Source: Bacillota bacterium
Lineage (GTDB): Bacteria; Bacillota; DTU025
Assembly (NCBI GenBank): GCA_012842765.1
Contig: DUWJ01000042.1
Span: forward strand, 1 to 5,344
Direction of reading: 5' to 3'
DNA: 5,344 nucleotides
In this document: piece after piece, positions 1 through 5,344 of the stretch
How positions within the stretch are numbered: the first letter of the stretch is position 1
How the letters are laid out: the number at the start of each line of letters is the position of its first letter
Notes under the pieces: model-generated
The model's database searches: none
The model's input: only the letters and a program-made list of their open reading frames with translations
What the model was told of the DNA's origin: nothing
Position numbers and translations under genes: made by a program

Positions 1-1
1 G

Positions 2-760
2 TTTTGGACCGCTTTCTATCCGCTGCTTGCTTTGGTCCTGATCTGGTTGTTTGCCTATACATTGAAATGGTTGCCGCTTAACCAGTTCATTGAACCTAGT
101 TTATGGGTGCATGCTCCGTGGCCTTCAAACACAGTCTTTGGATTTATGGTTCTCGGAGTAGTCTTGATCTCTGTGTCCATATTCATCATATTCTGGCGTC
201 TTACTCGAGGGCAGCGCAAGACGAGACGGAACATCGGCTTGGCTTGGGGACTGTCTGCCGCAGTAGTCGCTATTGCGCTCGGGGTTGCCGCTAAGGCGGG
301 CATGCTTATATATATCTGGGATATTGTGCGGCACATGATACTTCCCGTTGTCACTCTTACTTTGATCAACTTTGCTGGCACCATGTTGCTAATGCGTGAC
401 TCAATGCTTGAGACGGTGGAAGAGGATTACGTGATGGCCGCCCGGGCCAAGGGGCTCCCCGATGCCGTGGTGCGTGACAGGTATGCCGCGAGGAATGCTC
501 TCCTTCCGACAGTTACGAGCTTGGTGCTTTCGCTTGCATCCTCGATGAGTGGGGGCTTGGTGACTGAGACAATGTTCTCATGGCCCGGGCTCGGTCAGGT
601 TCTTTTCCGTTCGGCTCTGGCCAATGATTACCCGCTTGCCACAGGGGCATTGGTGTTTACAGGCATATTCCTTTTGATAGCCCACTTCGTTGCAGACATG
701 CTTTATGCTGCTCTGGATCCGAGAATTTCCTATACTGGGGAACCGGCGGCTGAAGGGTAG
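2..760 (+). CDS. dppB: DppB-type ABC transporter permease (3' part, 5' end outside window)
   Basis: This is one of the two integral-membrane channel subunits of a dipeptide/oligopeptide-type importer. The frame is open from base 2, so about 252 residues are visible and the true N-terminus lies outside the window; the ATG-like TTG at 32 is internal. The diagnostic EAA loop that docks onto the ATPases is at visible residues 141-169 (EDYVMAARAKGLPD, then RNALLP). It is followed by the family hallmark VTETMFSWPGLGQ and the C-terminal ALDPRI motif. Visible residue 1 onward (FWTAFYPLLALVLIWLF) matches the helix that precedes the central loop in DppB. Unusually, about 65 residues at 41-107 add two predicted membrane helices (44-65 and 78-101) separated by a basic loop, RLTRGQRKTRR. 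The stop is 7 bases before dppC. The family call is firm; the peptide substrate is inferred only from family. Confidence 0.93.
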   Translation, partial: FWTAFYPLLALVLIWLFAYTLKWLPLNQFIEPSLWVHAPWPSNTVFGFMVLGVVLISVSIFIIFWRLTRGQRKTRRNIGLAWGLSAAVVAIALGVAAKAGMLIYIWDIVRHMILPVVTLTLINFAGTMLLMRDSMLETVEEDYVMAARAKGLPDAVVRDRYAARNALLPTVTSLVLSLASSMSGGLVTETMFSWPGLGQVLFRSALANDYPLATGALVFTGIFLLIAHFVADMLYAALDPRISYTGEPAAEG

Positions 761-767
761 GTGAGTA

Positions 768-1763
768 ATGATGACTGATCCTGCAAAGAATCCGAACATC
801 CATCCTAGCTCGGGTATGGGGCCAACGGCGCATTCTCGGGTGATAAGGGAGCCGCTATGGAAGATCAGGTGGAGGCTGAATATGCGCTCGCTTGCGCAGA
901 ATTGGGCGGTTTTCAAGGAAAGCCGGATTGGCCTTGCGGGCCTGGCCATCATAGTTTGCTTCGGAGTTTTCGGGCTGATGTGGCCGATAATGATCGGGAA
1001 CTTATGGGATGTGCACATATACCATCCGGTAGTGGGTTTCGATCCTGCGATGATGCATCCCGCCCCGCCTTGCCGCGGGCATGTTCTTGGAACCGACCCC
1101 ATTGGCCGGGACGTATTGGCGCAGCTCATGTTCAGCACGGGTCGGGAATTCTTGCTGGGAGTACTGTCCGCAGTAATTAGCGTAGTTGTAGGGACTTTTG
1201 TCGGAGCTATTGCTGCCTACTACGGGGGGCTAACGGATTCCTTTTTCATGAGGCTTGCGGATATCATCATGCTTTTTCCGTTTGTCCCTCTCTTGGTAGT
1301 GGTGGGATCCCTCGTCAGGCTTGATATGTTCTCATTCGCCATTATTTTGGGATTCTTGGAGGCGTTTGGCGGCATTACTATCATCCTCAAGGCTCAGGCA
1401 TTGCAAGTTAATGTGAGGCCTTATATAGACGCGGCAAAGGTTGCCGGCGGAGACGACTTGCACATAATTCGATCACATATCATACCCAATGTCCTGCCGC
1501 TTTCCTTCCTATATATGATGTTCAACGTTACAGCTGCGATTCTGAGCGAGGCTACTCTGTCTTTCTTCGGCGTGCTGAATATAGACATGAGCTGGGGGAT
1601 GATGATACACACGGCAGAAACGGCCGGGTACCTGTTTGACTACGGCCGATACTGGTGGCTGTGGCTCCCTTCTGGGCTGGCGATCACGCTGTTCTGCGCC
1701 GCCTTCTACATGGTGGGCCGGGGCCTTGATGAGGTCGTTAATCCCCGACTCAGAAAGAGGTGA
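768..1763 (+). CDS. dppC: DppC-type ABC transporter permease
   Basis: Second membrane channel subunit, pairing with DppB. It has 331 residues, slightly longer than a typical DppC of about 280-310 because of a hydrophilic N-terminal tail of some 52 residues and an extended loop after helix 1. Helix 1 is at about 54-76. The family motif LGTDPIGRDV is at 107-116, followed by membrane segments near 127-152, 165-188, 190-206, 245-268 and 298-318. The EAA loop is at 219-244 (YIDAAKVAGGDD ... IIPNVLP), and the usual ILSEATLSFFG and MSWGMMI motifs follow. Two adjacent ATG codons (768 and 771) are possible starts. The AGGTGA site at 759-764 lies 3 bases from the first and 6 from the second, so 771 may be the real one. 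The gene lies 7 bases after dppB and 7 before dppD. Confidence 0.95.
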   Translation: MMTDPAKNPNIHPSSGMGPTAHSRVIREPLWKIRWRLNMRSLAQNWAVFKESRIGLAGLAIIVCFGVFGLMWPIMIGNLWDVHIYHPVVGFDPAMMHPAPPCRGHVLGTDPIGRDVLAQLMFSTGREFLLGVLSAVISVVVGTFVGAIAAYYGGLTDSFFMRLADIIMLFPFVPLLVVVGSLVRLDMFSFAIILGFLEAFGGITIILKAQALQVNVRPYIDAAKVAGGDDLHIIRSHIIPNVLPLSFLYMMFNVTAAILSEATLSFFGVLNIDMSWGMMIHTAETAGYLFDYGRYWWLWLPSGLAITLFCAAFYMVGRGLDEVVNPRLRKR

Positions 1764-1770
1764 GCTGAGA

Positions 1771-2775
1771 ATGGATGCTCTTTTGAAGATCGAGAACTTC
1801 ACAATGCATTATCGGACAAGGGCGGGACATGTGAAGGCAGTGGATGATGTGACGTTCTCGCTTGCGCACGGGCAGTCGCTGGGCCTTGTTGGCGAGTCGG
1901 GATGTGGGAAAACCTCGGTTGCCATGTCGATAATGCGGTTGCTCCCGTACAATTCGGAGATCAAAAGCGGTACGATTGTCCTTCACGGGCAAGACATATA
2001 TTCGATGCGCGAAGAAGAGTTCCGCAAGCTCAGATGGAAAGAGGTTGCAATGATATTCCAGGCAGCCATGAATGCCCTCAATCCTGTCTATACGGTTGGA
2101 AGTCAGATAACAGAGGTCATACTCGAACATGAACCGGAAGTCTCGGAAAGAGAGGCTCGGCAGCGGGTAACCGAGTTGTTCAGCATTGTTGGAATTCCGG
2201 AAGAGAGAATGGATCATTACCCGCACGAGTATAGCGGCGGCATGAAGCAGCGCGCTGTGATTGCCATGGCTTTAGCCTGCAACCCAAGCTTGATTATAGC
2301 TGATGAACCCACTACTGCGCTTGATGTCATTGTTCAGGACAAGATTTTGCGCGAGATGGAGGAGATCAGGCGCAAGACCGGCATGAGCATGATGTACATC
2401 TCTCACGATGTGTCGGTAATAGCTGAAGTAAGCGACATCGTCGGCGTGATGTATGCCGGAAAACTTGTGGAGATTGGACCTGCAGACGATGTGTTCAAGC
2501 GTCCGAGGCATCCGTACACTTACGGGCTGATGAATGCGTATCCCAGCATACTTGGGGAAAAACGCGATCTGGCAACGATTCCAGGCGAGCCTCCCAACTT
2601 GATGTTCCCGCCCCTAGGATGCAGGTTTCATCCCAGGTGTGATTGGGCGACTGATGAATGCGGCCAGGTAGAACCGCGAGCGCGGTACGTGGGACCGGAC
2701 CATTCGGTTGCATGCCATAATCCACTTCGAGCTCCATCGTCGGGAGGTGAGCCCATTGGCGTTGCCAAAGCCTAA
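1771..2775 (+). CDS. dppD: DppD-type ABC transporter ATPase
   Basis: Cytoplasmic ATPase that forms a heterodimer with DppF and powers transport through DppB/DppC. It has 334 residues, the normal family length. All motifs are present: Walker A GESGCGKTS (41-49), Q-loop Gln97, signature YSGGMKQR (154-161), Walker B LIIADE (174-179), D-loop ALD (183-185) and switch His212. The C-terminal oligopeptide-transporter extension begins near RHPYTYGL and ends in a cysteine cluster, CX5CX6CX17C (GCRFHPRC and after). In structures of some DppD/OppD-family proteins this kind of cluster holds a [4Fe-4S] centre, which is an inference here. The frame is open further upstream into dppC, but ATG 1771 is preferred. 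AGAGGTGA at 1756-1763 lies 7 bases upstream and contains the dppC stop, and the protein then starts with the usual LLKIENFTMHY. The 3' end overlaps dppF by 20 bases. Confidence 0.96.
   Translation: MDALLKIENFTMHYRTRAGHVKAVDDVTFSLAHGQSLGLVGESGCGKTSVAMSIMRLLPYNSEIKSGTIVLHGQDIYSMREEEFRKLRWKEVAMIFQAAMNALNPVYTVGSQITEVILEHEPEVSEREARQRVTELFSIVGIPEERMDHYPHEYSGGMKQRAVIAMALACNPSLIIADEPTTALDVIVQDKILREMEEIRRKTGMSMMYISHDVSVIAEVSDIVGVMYAGKLVEIGPADDVFKRPRHPYTYGLMNAYPSILGEKRDLATIPGEPPNLMFPPLGCRFHPRCDWATDECGQVEPRARYVGPDHSVACHNPLRAPSSGGEPIGVAKA
2742..2750 (+). promoter_or_regulatory. Strong ribosome binding site inside dppD, decides the dppF start
   Basis: GGGAGGTGA is an almost complete anti-16S complement lying inside the dppD coding sequence, 5 bases before TTG 2756. 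It supports the non-ATG start and the overlap with dppD. Confidence 0.8.
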
Positions 2776-3760
2776 CAAGGAATCTGATTCAATTGTAGTG
2801 GTCAAAGGACTCACAAAACACTTCTCTGTGGGCCGAGGATTGTTCAGAAGAGAGCAGGCTCGTCTCCATGCAGTGGATGACGTGAGTTTCGATGTCGCTC
2901 GCGGGGAAGTCTTCGGCTTGGTGGGCGAATCCGGGTGTGGCAAGACGACTACCGGAAGGATGCTGGTCAAGCTTACTGTCCCTACATCCGGCGATATATT
3001 CGTGGATAACGAGGACATTTCGGCCATCAGTGGCCAGGGAATGCGCGAATTCAGACAGAGGGTCCAGATGATATTCCAGGACCCCTATGAATCGCTCGAC
3101 CCAAGGATGACGGTATTCGACATAATATCCGAACCACTCAATGTGAACCACATCGGAAACTTGGAGGAAAGGGAGGAGAGGGTTGCCTACATGTTGTCTC
3201 GTGTGGGCATTACGCCCCCTGAGATGTTTTTCTTCAGGTTCCCGCATGAACTCTCGGGTGGTCAGCGTCAGCGGGTGGCGATCGCTCGCGCTCTCGTGGT
3301 CAATCCCGAATTCATCGTAGCTGATGAGCCCACATCCATGCTGGATGTGTCGATCCGTACGGGAGTCATGAAGCTCCTCGCTGAACTGCAAGAGGATTTC
3401 GGTATGAGTTATCTATACATCACTCATGATCTCGCTGTTGCCAGATATTTGTGCGATAGGATTGCAGTGATGTATTTGGGAAAGATTGTGGAGATGGCCG
3501 GAGCTGAGGATATCATCAAGAACCCGCTTCACCCCTATTCGAAGGCGCTGATTTCAGCTGTGCCCCTGCCTGATCCGGCGATACGGCGCGATGTCCCGAA
3601 CATCAAAGGCGGAGTGAGTAAGCCCATAAACCCTCCTCCGAGGTGTAGGTTCTATCCGCGTTGTCCTGTAGCGAAGAACATCTGCCGAGACAGTGACCAT
3701 CCTGAGCTCTGTGAGGCGTCTCCTGGACATTTTGTGGCCTGCCATTTGGTGGCGAGGTGA
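2756..3760 (+). CDS. dppF: DppF-type ABC transporter ATPase (TTG start)
   Basis: Second cytoplasmic ATPase, partner of DppD, and also 334 residues. Motifs with the TTG start as residue 1: Walker A GESGCGKTT (57-65), Q-loop Gln108 (MIFQDPYESLDP), canonical signature LSGGQRQR (166-173), Walker B FIVADE (186-191), D-loop MLD (195-197) and switch His224. The insertion GLFRREQARLHAVDDVSF before Walker A is characteristic of DppF/OppF rather than DppD. The C-terminal extension has CX5CX6CX18C plus one extra cysteine within the last gap. The start chosen is TTG 2756, 5 bases after the strong GGGAGGTGA at 2742-2750. An upstream in-frame ATG at 2708 would add 16 residues of unconserved sequence and has no comparable ribosome site. 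The gene overlaps the end of dppD by 20 bases, so translation is probably coupled. Confidence 0.94.
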   Translation: MALPKPNKESDSIVVVKGLTKHFSVGRGLFRREQARLHAVDDVSFDVARGEVFGLVGESGCGKTTTGRMLVKLTVPTSGDIFVDNEDISAISGQGMREFRQRVQMIFQDPYESLDPRMTVFDIISEPLNVNHIGNLEEREERVAYMLSRVGITPPEMFFFRFPHELSGGQRQRVAIARALVVNPEFIVADEPTSMLDVSIRTGVMKLLAELQEDFGMSYLYITHDLAVARYLCDRIAVMYLGKIVEMAGAEDIIKNPLHPYSKALISAVPLPDPAIRRDVPNIKGGVSKPINPPPRCRFYPRCPVAKNICRDSDHPELCEASPGHFVACHLVAR

Positions 3761-3767
3761 CTGCGGT

Positions 3768-4292
3768 ATGGGTTTGCCGCATTATCTAAGGCGGGCTGAG
3801 GCCATATCCGGGACGATGGCAGTAGTGGCCATGGTTGCTTCGGCAGCACTTATTTGGGCGATCTACCCTCTCTACAGTGATTATGTGAGATGGACAGAAG
3901 CAGCAGCGGCGGAGGTTATTGCAGCCTCAGTCACGCTTTGTGGGGACACAGGAACCATATGCATAGATGCGGGGTTTAAATCACCGAGCGCCCTGTTTGC
4001 GGCCGAGATCGAGGCCTTGGAGTTCAATGTGGACTGCCAAGGCAGGCACTGCGGATTCTACAGGATTCGGGTGCCTGATGATTCAGGTATTCTTCTGCGC
4101 GACGTCGACAACGAGGTATTACTGCAATTGGCTGCGCCTGTTGCGCCGGAGAATTGCGGACAATTGAGTCGGAACGGAGCTGCGGTTCTAAGCGGAAATC
4201 TCATTGTCCGCATCTTCTTGCCGCACGCCGAACACGTGGCCCGGTTCTCTCTTGAGGGCGAATTGGGGAACGTGGGGAGCGATGTTCAATGA
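3768..4292 (+). CDS. Unrecognised protein with one N-terminal membrane anchor and a cysteine-containing outer domain
   Basis: I do not recognise this 174-residue protein. Residues 1-13 are short and basic (RR at 8-9). One hydrophobic helix covers about 14-36 (AVVAMVASAALIWAIYPLY), with no obvious signal-peptidase site, so it looks like an N-in membrane anchor with the remaining 135 or so residues outside. That part is acidic and has five cysteines (58, 65, 90, 95, 130); the pairs 58/65 and 90/95 could form disulfides or bind metal. The order of a basic N-terminus, a glutamate at 11 and a single helix loosely recalls pilin-like or TadE-like proteins, but no diagnostic motif is present and I do not assign it. 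ATG 3768 is chosen because GAGGTGA at 3754-3760, containing the dppF stop, lies 7 bases upstream. The frame extends upstream into dppF without such support. Its stop overlaps the next gene by 4 bases, so it belongs to the operon. Confidence 0.75.
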   Translation: MGLPHYLRRAEAISGTMAVVAMVASAALIWAIYPLYSDYVRWTEAAAAEVIAASVTLCGDTGTICIDAGFKSPSALFAAEIEALEFNVDCQGRHCGFYRIRVPDDSGILLRDVDNEVLLQLAAPVAPENCGQLSRNGAAVLSGNLIVRIFLPHAEHVARFSLEGELGNVGSDVQ

Positions 4293-4708
4293 AGATGTCG
4301 GGAGGGCTCAATCCGTTTCTTATCGGAGCTATAGGGTTCGCGATATGCATCTCCTCCACCGTGGGTTTGATATCCATAATACTCCGCGAGTATCTGCCGG
4401 TGCCGCTCTGGGTTGCTCTGGTGCCGGCTGCGGTTGCGTTTGCGTCCCTGGGGGTTGCATCGCCCGAGGTGCCATGCATGGTTGTGCTGACAGGCACGGA
4501 ACTGGCGATAGCGCCTTTGGCTGCTTCACTGGTAGTGGGCTTTCCTGCGTCACGATACCAGTCAGCCTTAGTGGTTGAGTCTGCTTTCCGCTTGGCAATC
4601 GCAGCAGATCTTTCCATCATGATTCCCTTAGCCTTTTTGTCGATGACAGCAGGTTCGGCGATTCGCGGGTTATGGATAGGCGCTGGTCCTCCCCCGTGGA
4701 GTGGCTGA
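4289..4708 (+). CDS. Small unrecognised multi-pass membrane protein
   Basis: This 139-residue, strongly hydrophobic protein has about four predicted membrane segments: 9-32, 37-58, 63-84 (less hydrophobic, with Glu71) and 104-125. It ends in a short proline-rich tail, GPPPWSG. I see no known family motif. The ATG at 4289 overlaps the stop of the previous gene (ATGA), and GGGGAG at 4274-4279 lies 9 bases upstream; a second ATG at 4295 is a possible alternative. Open frames also exist here on the other strand and in the 4204-4578 frame, but they lack a coupled start and read as unlikely proteins. The coupled start, hydrophobic periodicity and a membrane-anchored neighbour suggest the two products act together at the membrane. 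Whether they touch the transporter is unknown. Confidence 0.72.
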   Translation: MKMSGGLNPFLIGAIGFAICISSTVGLISIILREYLPVPLWVALVPAAVAFASLGVASPEVPCMVVLTGTELAIAPLAASLVVGFPASRYQSALVVESAFRLAIAADLSIMIPLAFLSMTAGSAIRGLWIGAGPPPWSG

Positions 4709-4727
4709 TGCCATTGGGCACATGGCA
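4709..4727 (+). repeat. Short inverted repeat directly after the last operon gene
   Basis: TGCCAT (4709-4714) and ATGGCA (4722-4727) form a perfect 6-base stem with a 7-base loop, starting one base after the stop codon of the preceding gene. No run of T follows, so it is not a standard intrinsic terminator. It might stabilise the 3' end of the operon message or be chance. Confidence 0.3.
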
Positions 4728-4934
4728 GTCCTTGAAAAGCGGAATGGATTTTACATGAGCCAGAAAAGGAAGGCAAGCCAATTGTGGTGGGGGATCGCGG
4801 GGAGCGTAAAGTAAAATCGAAGAAGGAATTCTTATACTTGGTGTCGAATGAAACTTGTGGATATCATCTTAACTGCCGAAAGAATTGACGACAGTGCGTT
4901 TTTGCAATCGTTGTTGGGTTCAAGAGAGGAGGGA

Positions 4935-4963
4935 TTGGCGGGCAATTCGATTCCCTTTACGAT
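4935..4963 (+). promoter_or_regulatory. Possible sigma-70-type promoter for the binding-protein gene
   Basis: TTGGCG (4935-4940) and TACGAT (4958-4963) match the -35 and -10 consensus at 4 of 6 positions each, with the ideal 17-base spacer. They lie about 70 bases before the start codon at 5033. Weak matches like this are common by chance. A second weak candidate is TTGGTG 4838-4843 with TATCAT 4862-4867 (18-base spacer). Confidence 0.3.
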
Positions 4964-5016
4964 CCCGTCGTAGTGTAGAGAGAATTGGAGACCGAGTAAC
5001 ACGACCAATCATTTTT

Positions 5017-5023
5017 AGGAGGT
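5017..5023 (+). promoter_or_regulatory. Consensus ribosome binding site of the binding-protein gene
   Basis: AGGAGGT is a perfect Shine-Dalgarno core, 9 bases before ATG 5033. An out-of-frame ATG at 5026 sits only 2 bases after it, which is too close for efficient initiation. The signal peptide encoded from 5033 settles the choice. Confidence 0.85.
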
Positions 5024-5032
5024 ACATGCTCA

Positions 5033-5344
5033 ATGCCGAAAAAGGTACGCTTGCCGATTGTATTGATGTTGGCATTTGCGCTTGCCCTTGGCCTAGCCGG
5101 CGCGCCTGGCGCCGCCAAGGTGGCTTACGAGCCATGGGGCCCCCACGTTGACGAGATTATCATGCCCATTATCAAGGAATCCGAGGCCCGGAGGATCGCG
5201 TTTGAGCGCGGCGAAAGTGTTGTGTGGGCTGGCCTTACCAAGCCTGAGGATATCGATAGGGCGAAGGTCATCCCCAATGCTGACATGACTATGACTCTTG
5301 GTTTTCACATGTTCTACCTTTGCTTCAACATGAGGGAATACCCA
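5033..5344 (+). CDS. Secreted solute-binding protein, family-5 (peptide/nickel) type, 5' part only
   Basis: The first 104 codons are visible and the gene runs off the window. Residues 1-28 form a classical signal peptide: basic MPKKVR, a hydrophobic core (LPIVLMLAFALALGLAG), then APGAA as a likely cleavage region. No cysteine is present at the end of the signal, so it is not a typical lipoprotein. The mature part begins KVAYEPWGPHVDEIIMPII, continues through SEARRIAFERGE and TKPEDIDRAK, and reaches GFHMFYLCFNMREYP. These match the DEI / ALxxGExD / DIxRLK / YLxFN segments that in ordinary DppA-like proteins lie in the middle of the chain, after some 200 residues that are absent here. It would capture substrate outside the membrane and deliver it to a Dpp-type permease. 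The neighbouring operon is the likely but unproven partner, since no other binding protein is visible. Confidence 0.8.
   Translation, partial: MPKKVRLPIVLMLAFALALGLAGAPGAAKVAYEPWGPHVDEIIMPIIKESEARRIAFERGESVVWAGLTKPEDIDRAKVIPNADMTMTLGFHMFYLCFNMREYP

Larger units (their letters stand above)
4709..5032. other. Intergenic stretch between the operon and the binding-protein gene
   Basis: No convincing full-size gene lies here. It contains a small hairpin after the operon (4709-4727) and a chain of very short open frames: 16 codons at 4708-4758, 19 codons at 4755-4814 and 41 codons at 4848-4973. There is an imperfect hairpin with wobble pairs, GACGAC at 4887-4892 against GTTGTT at 4910-4915. A possible promoter lies at 4935-4963. 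A strong ribosome site at 5017-5023 serves the next gene. No T-tract terminator was found between the two transcription units, so read-through from the dpp-like operon into the binding-protein gene is possible. Confidence 0.6.

Noticed and set aside
578..1138. 186-codon - strand frame over the dppB/dppC junction
   Set aside because: Antisense to two genes with unmistakable family motifs; no supporting start signal.
2154..2256. DppD signature YSGGMKQR considered as a degenerate, inactive ATPase site
   Set aside because: F/YSGGMxQR is the normal form in DppD/OppD proteins, and the Walker B glutamate and switch histidine are intact.
2789..3391. 200-codon - strand frame inside dppF
   Set aside because: Antisense to the conserved ATPase motifs; a codon-bias shadow.
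4204..4578. 124-codon + strand frame overlapping both small membrane genes
   Set aside because: Cys/Gly-rich, improbable composition. The 3768 and 4289 frames have coupled starts, ribosome sites and coherent membrane segments.
4201..4776. 191-codon open frame on the - strand
   Set aside because: It lies opposite the two coupled + strand membrane genes, has no ribosome site that I can see, and has a low-complexity Ala/Thr/Ser/Arg composition typical of an antisense shadow.
4887..4915. Imperfect hairpin considered as a terminator or riboswitch part
   Set aside because: The stem needs two G-T wobbles and an internal loop, the T-run is in the loop rather than after the stem, and no known riboswitch core is recognisable.
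4885..5151. 88-codon + strand frame across the start of the binding-protein gene
   Set aside because: Arg/Trp/Cys-rich translation out of frame with a clear signal peptide and binding-protein motifs.

Overview
The window holds most of a bacterial (less likely archaeal) dipeptide/oligopeptide-type ABC importer operon, all genes on the + strand. In order: the 3' part of a DppB-type permease (window start to 760), a complete DppC-type permease (768-1763), a DppD-type ATPase (1771-2775), a DppF-type ATPase (2756-3760, TTG start), and two small unrecognised membrane-associated genes (3768-4292 and 4289-4708). About 320 bases without a convincing gene follow (4709-5032). A new + strand gene then begins at 5033: a secreted family-5-type solute-binding protein cut by the window end.

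The dpp-like genes are packed tightly. The spacings are 7 bases, 7 bases, a 20-base overlap, 7 bases and a 4-base ATGA overlap. Nearly every junction carries an AGGTGA-type Shine-Dalgarno motif, and in two cases the upstream TGA stop lies inside it. This argues for one co-transcribed, translationally coupled operon. The two permeases should form the membrane channel and the two ATPases the cytoplasmic motor. Both ATPases keep every ATP-binding and hydrolysis motif and carry a C-terminal cysteine cluster of the kind that holds an iron-sulfur cluster in some DppD/OppD-family proteins. The substrate cannot be read from the sequence: peptides are the default, but sugars, nickel or other solutes use the same family.

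The unusual parts are these. DppB has an insertion with two extra predicted membrane helices. The two small membrane genes are fused to the end of the operon by translational coupling. The binding protein's mature N-terminus starts directly in a segment that normally lies in the middle of family-5 binding proteins. That last gene may supply the receptor for this transporter or may begin the next transporter.

Organism: strong AGGAGGT-like ribosome sites, a TTG start, roughly balanced base composition and frequent ATA and AGG/AGA codons fit an anaerobic or thermophile-like bacterium (for example Bacillota, Chloroflexota or Thermotogota-like). This is only an impression. The binding protein shows no lipobox cysteine, which slightly disfavours an ordinary Gram-positive lipoprotein arrangement. 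No RNA genes, CRISPR arrays or insertion sequences were seen.
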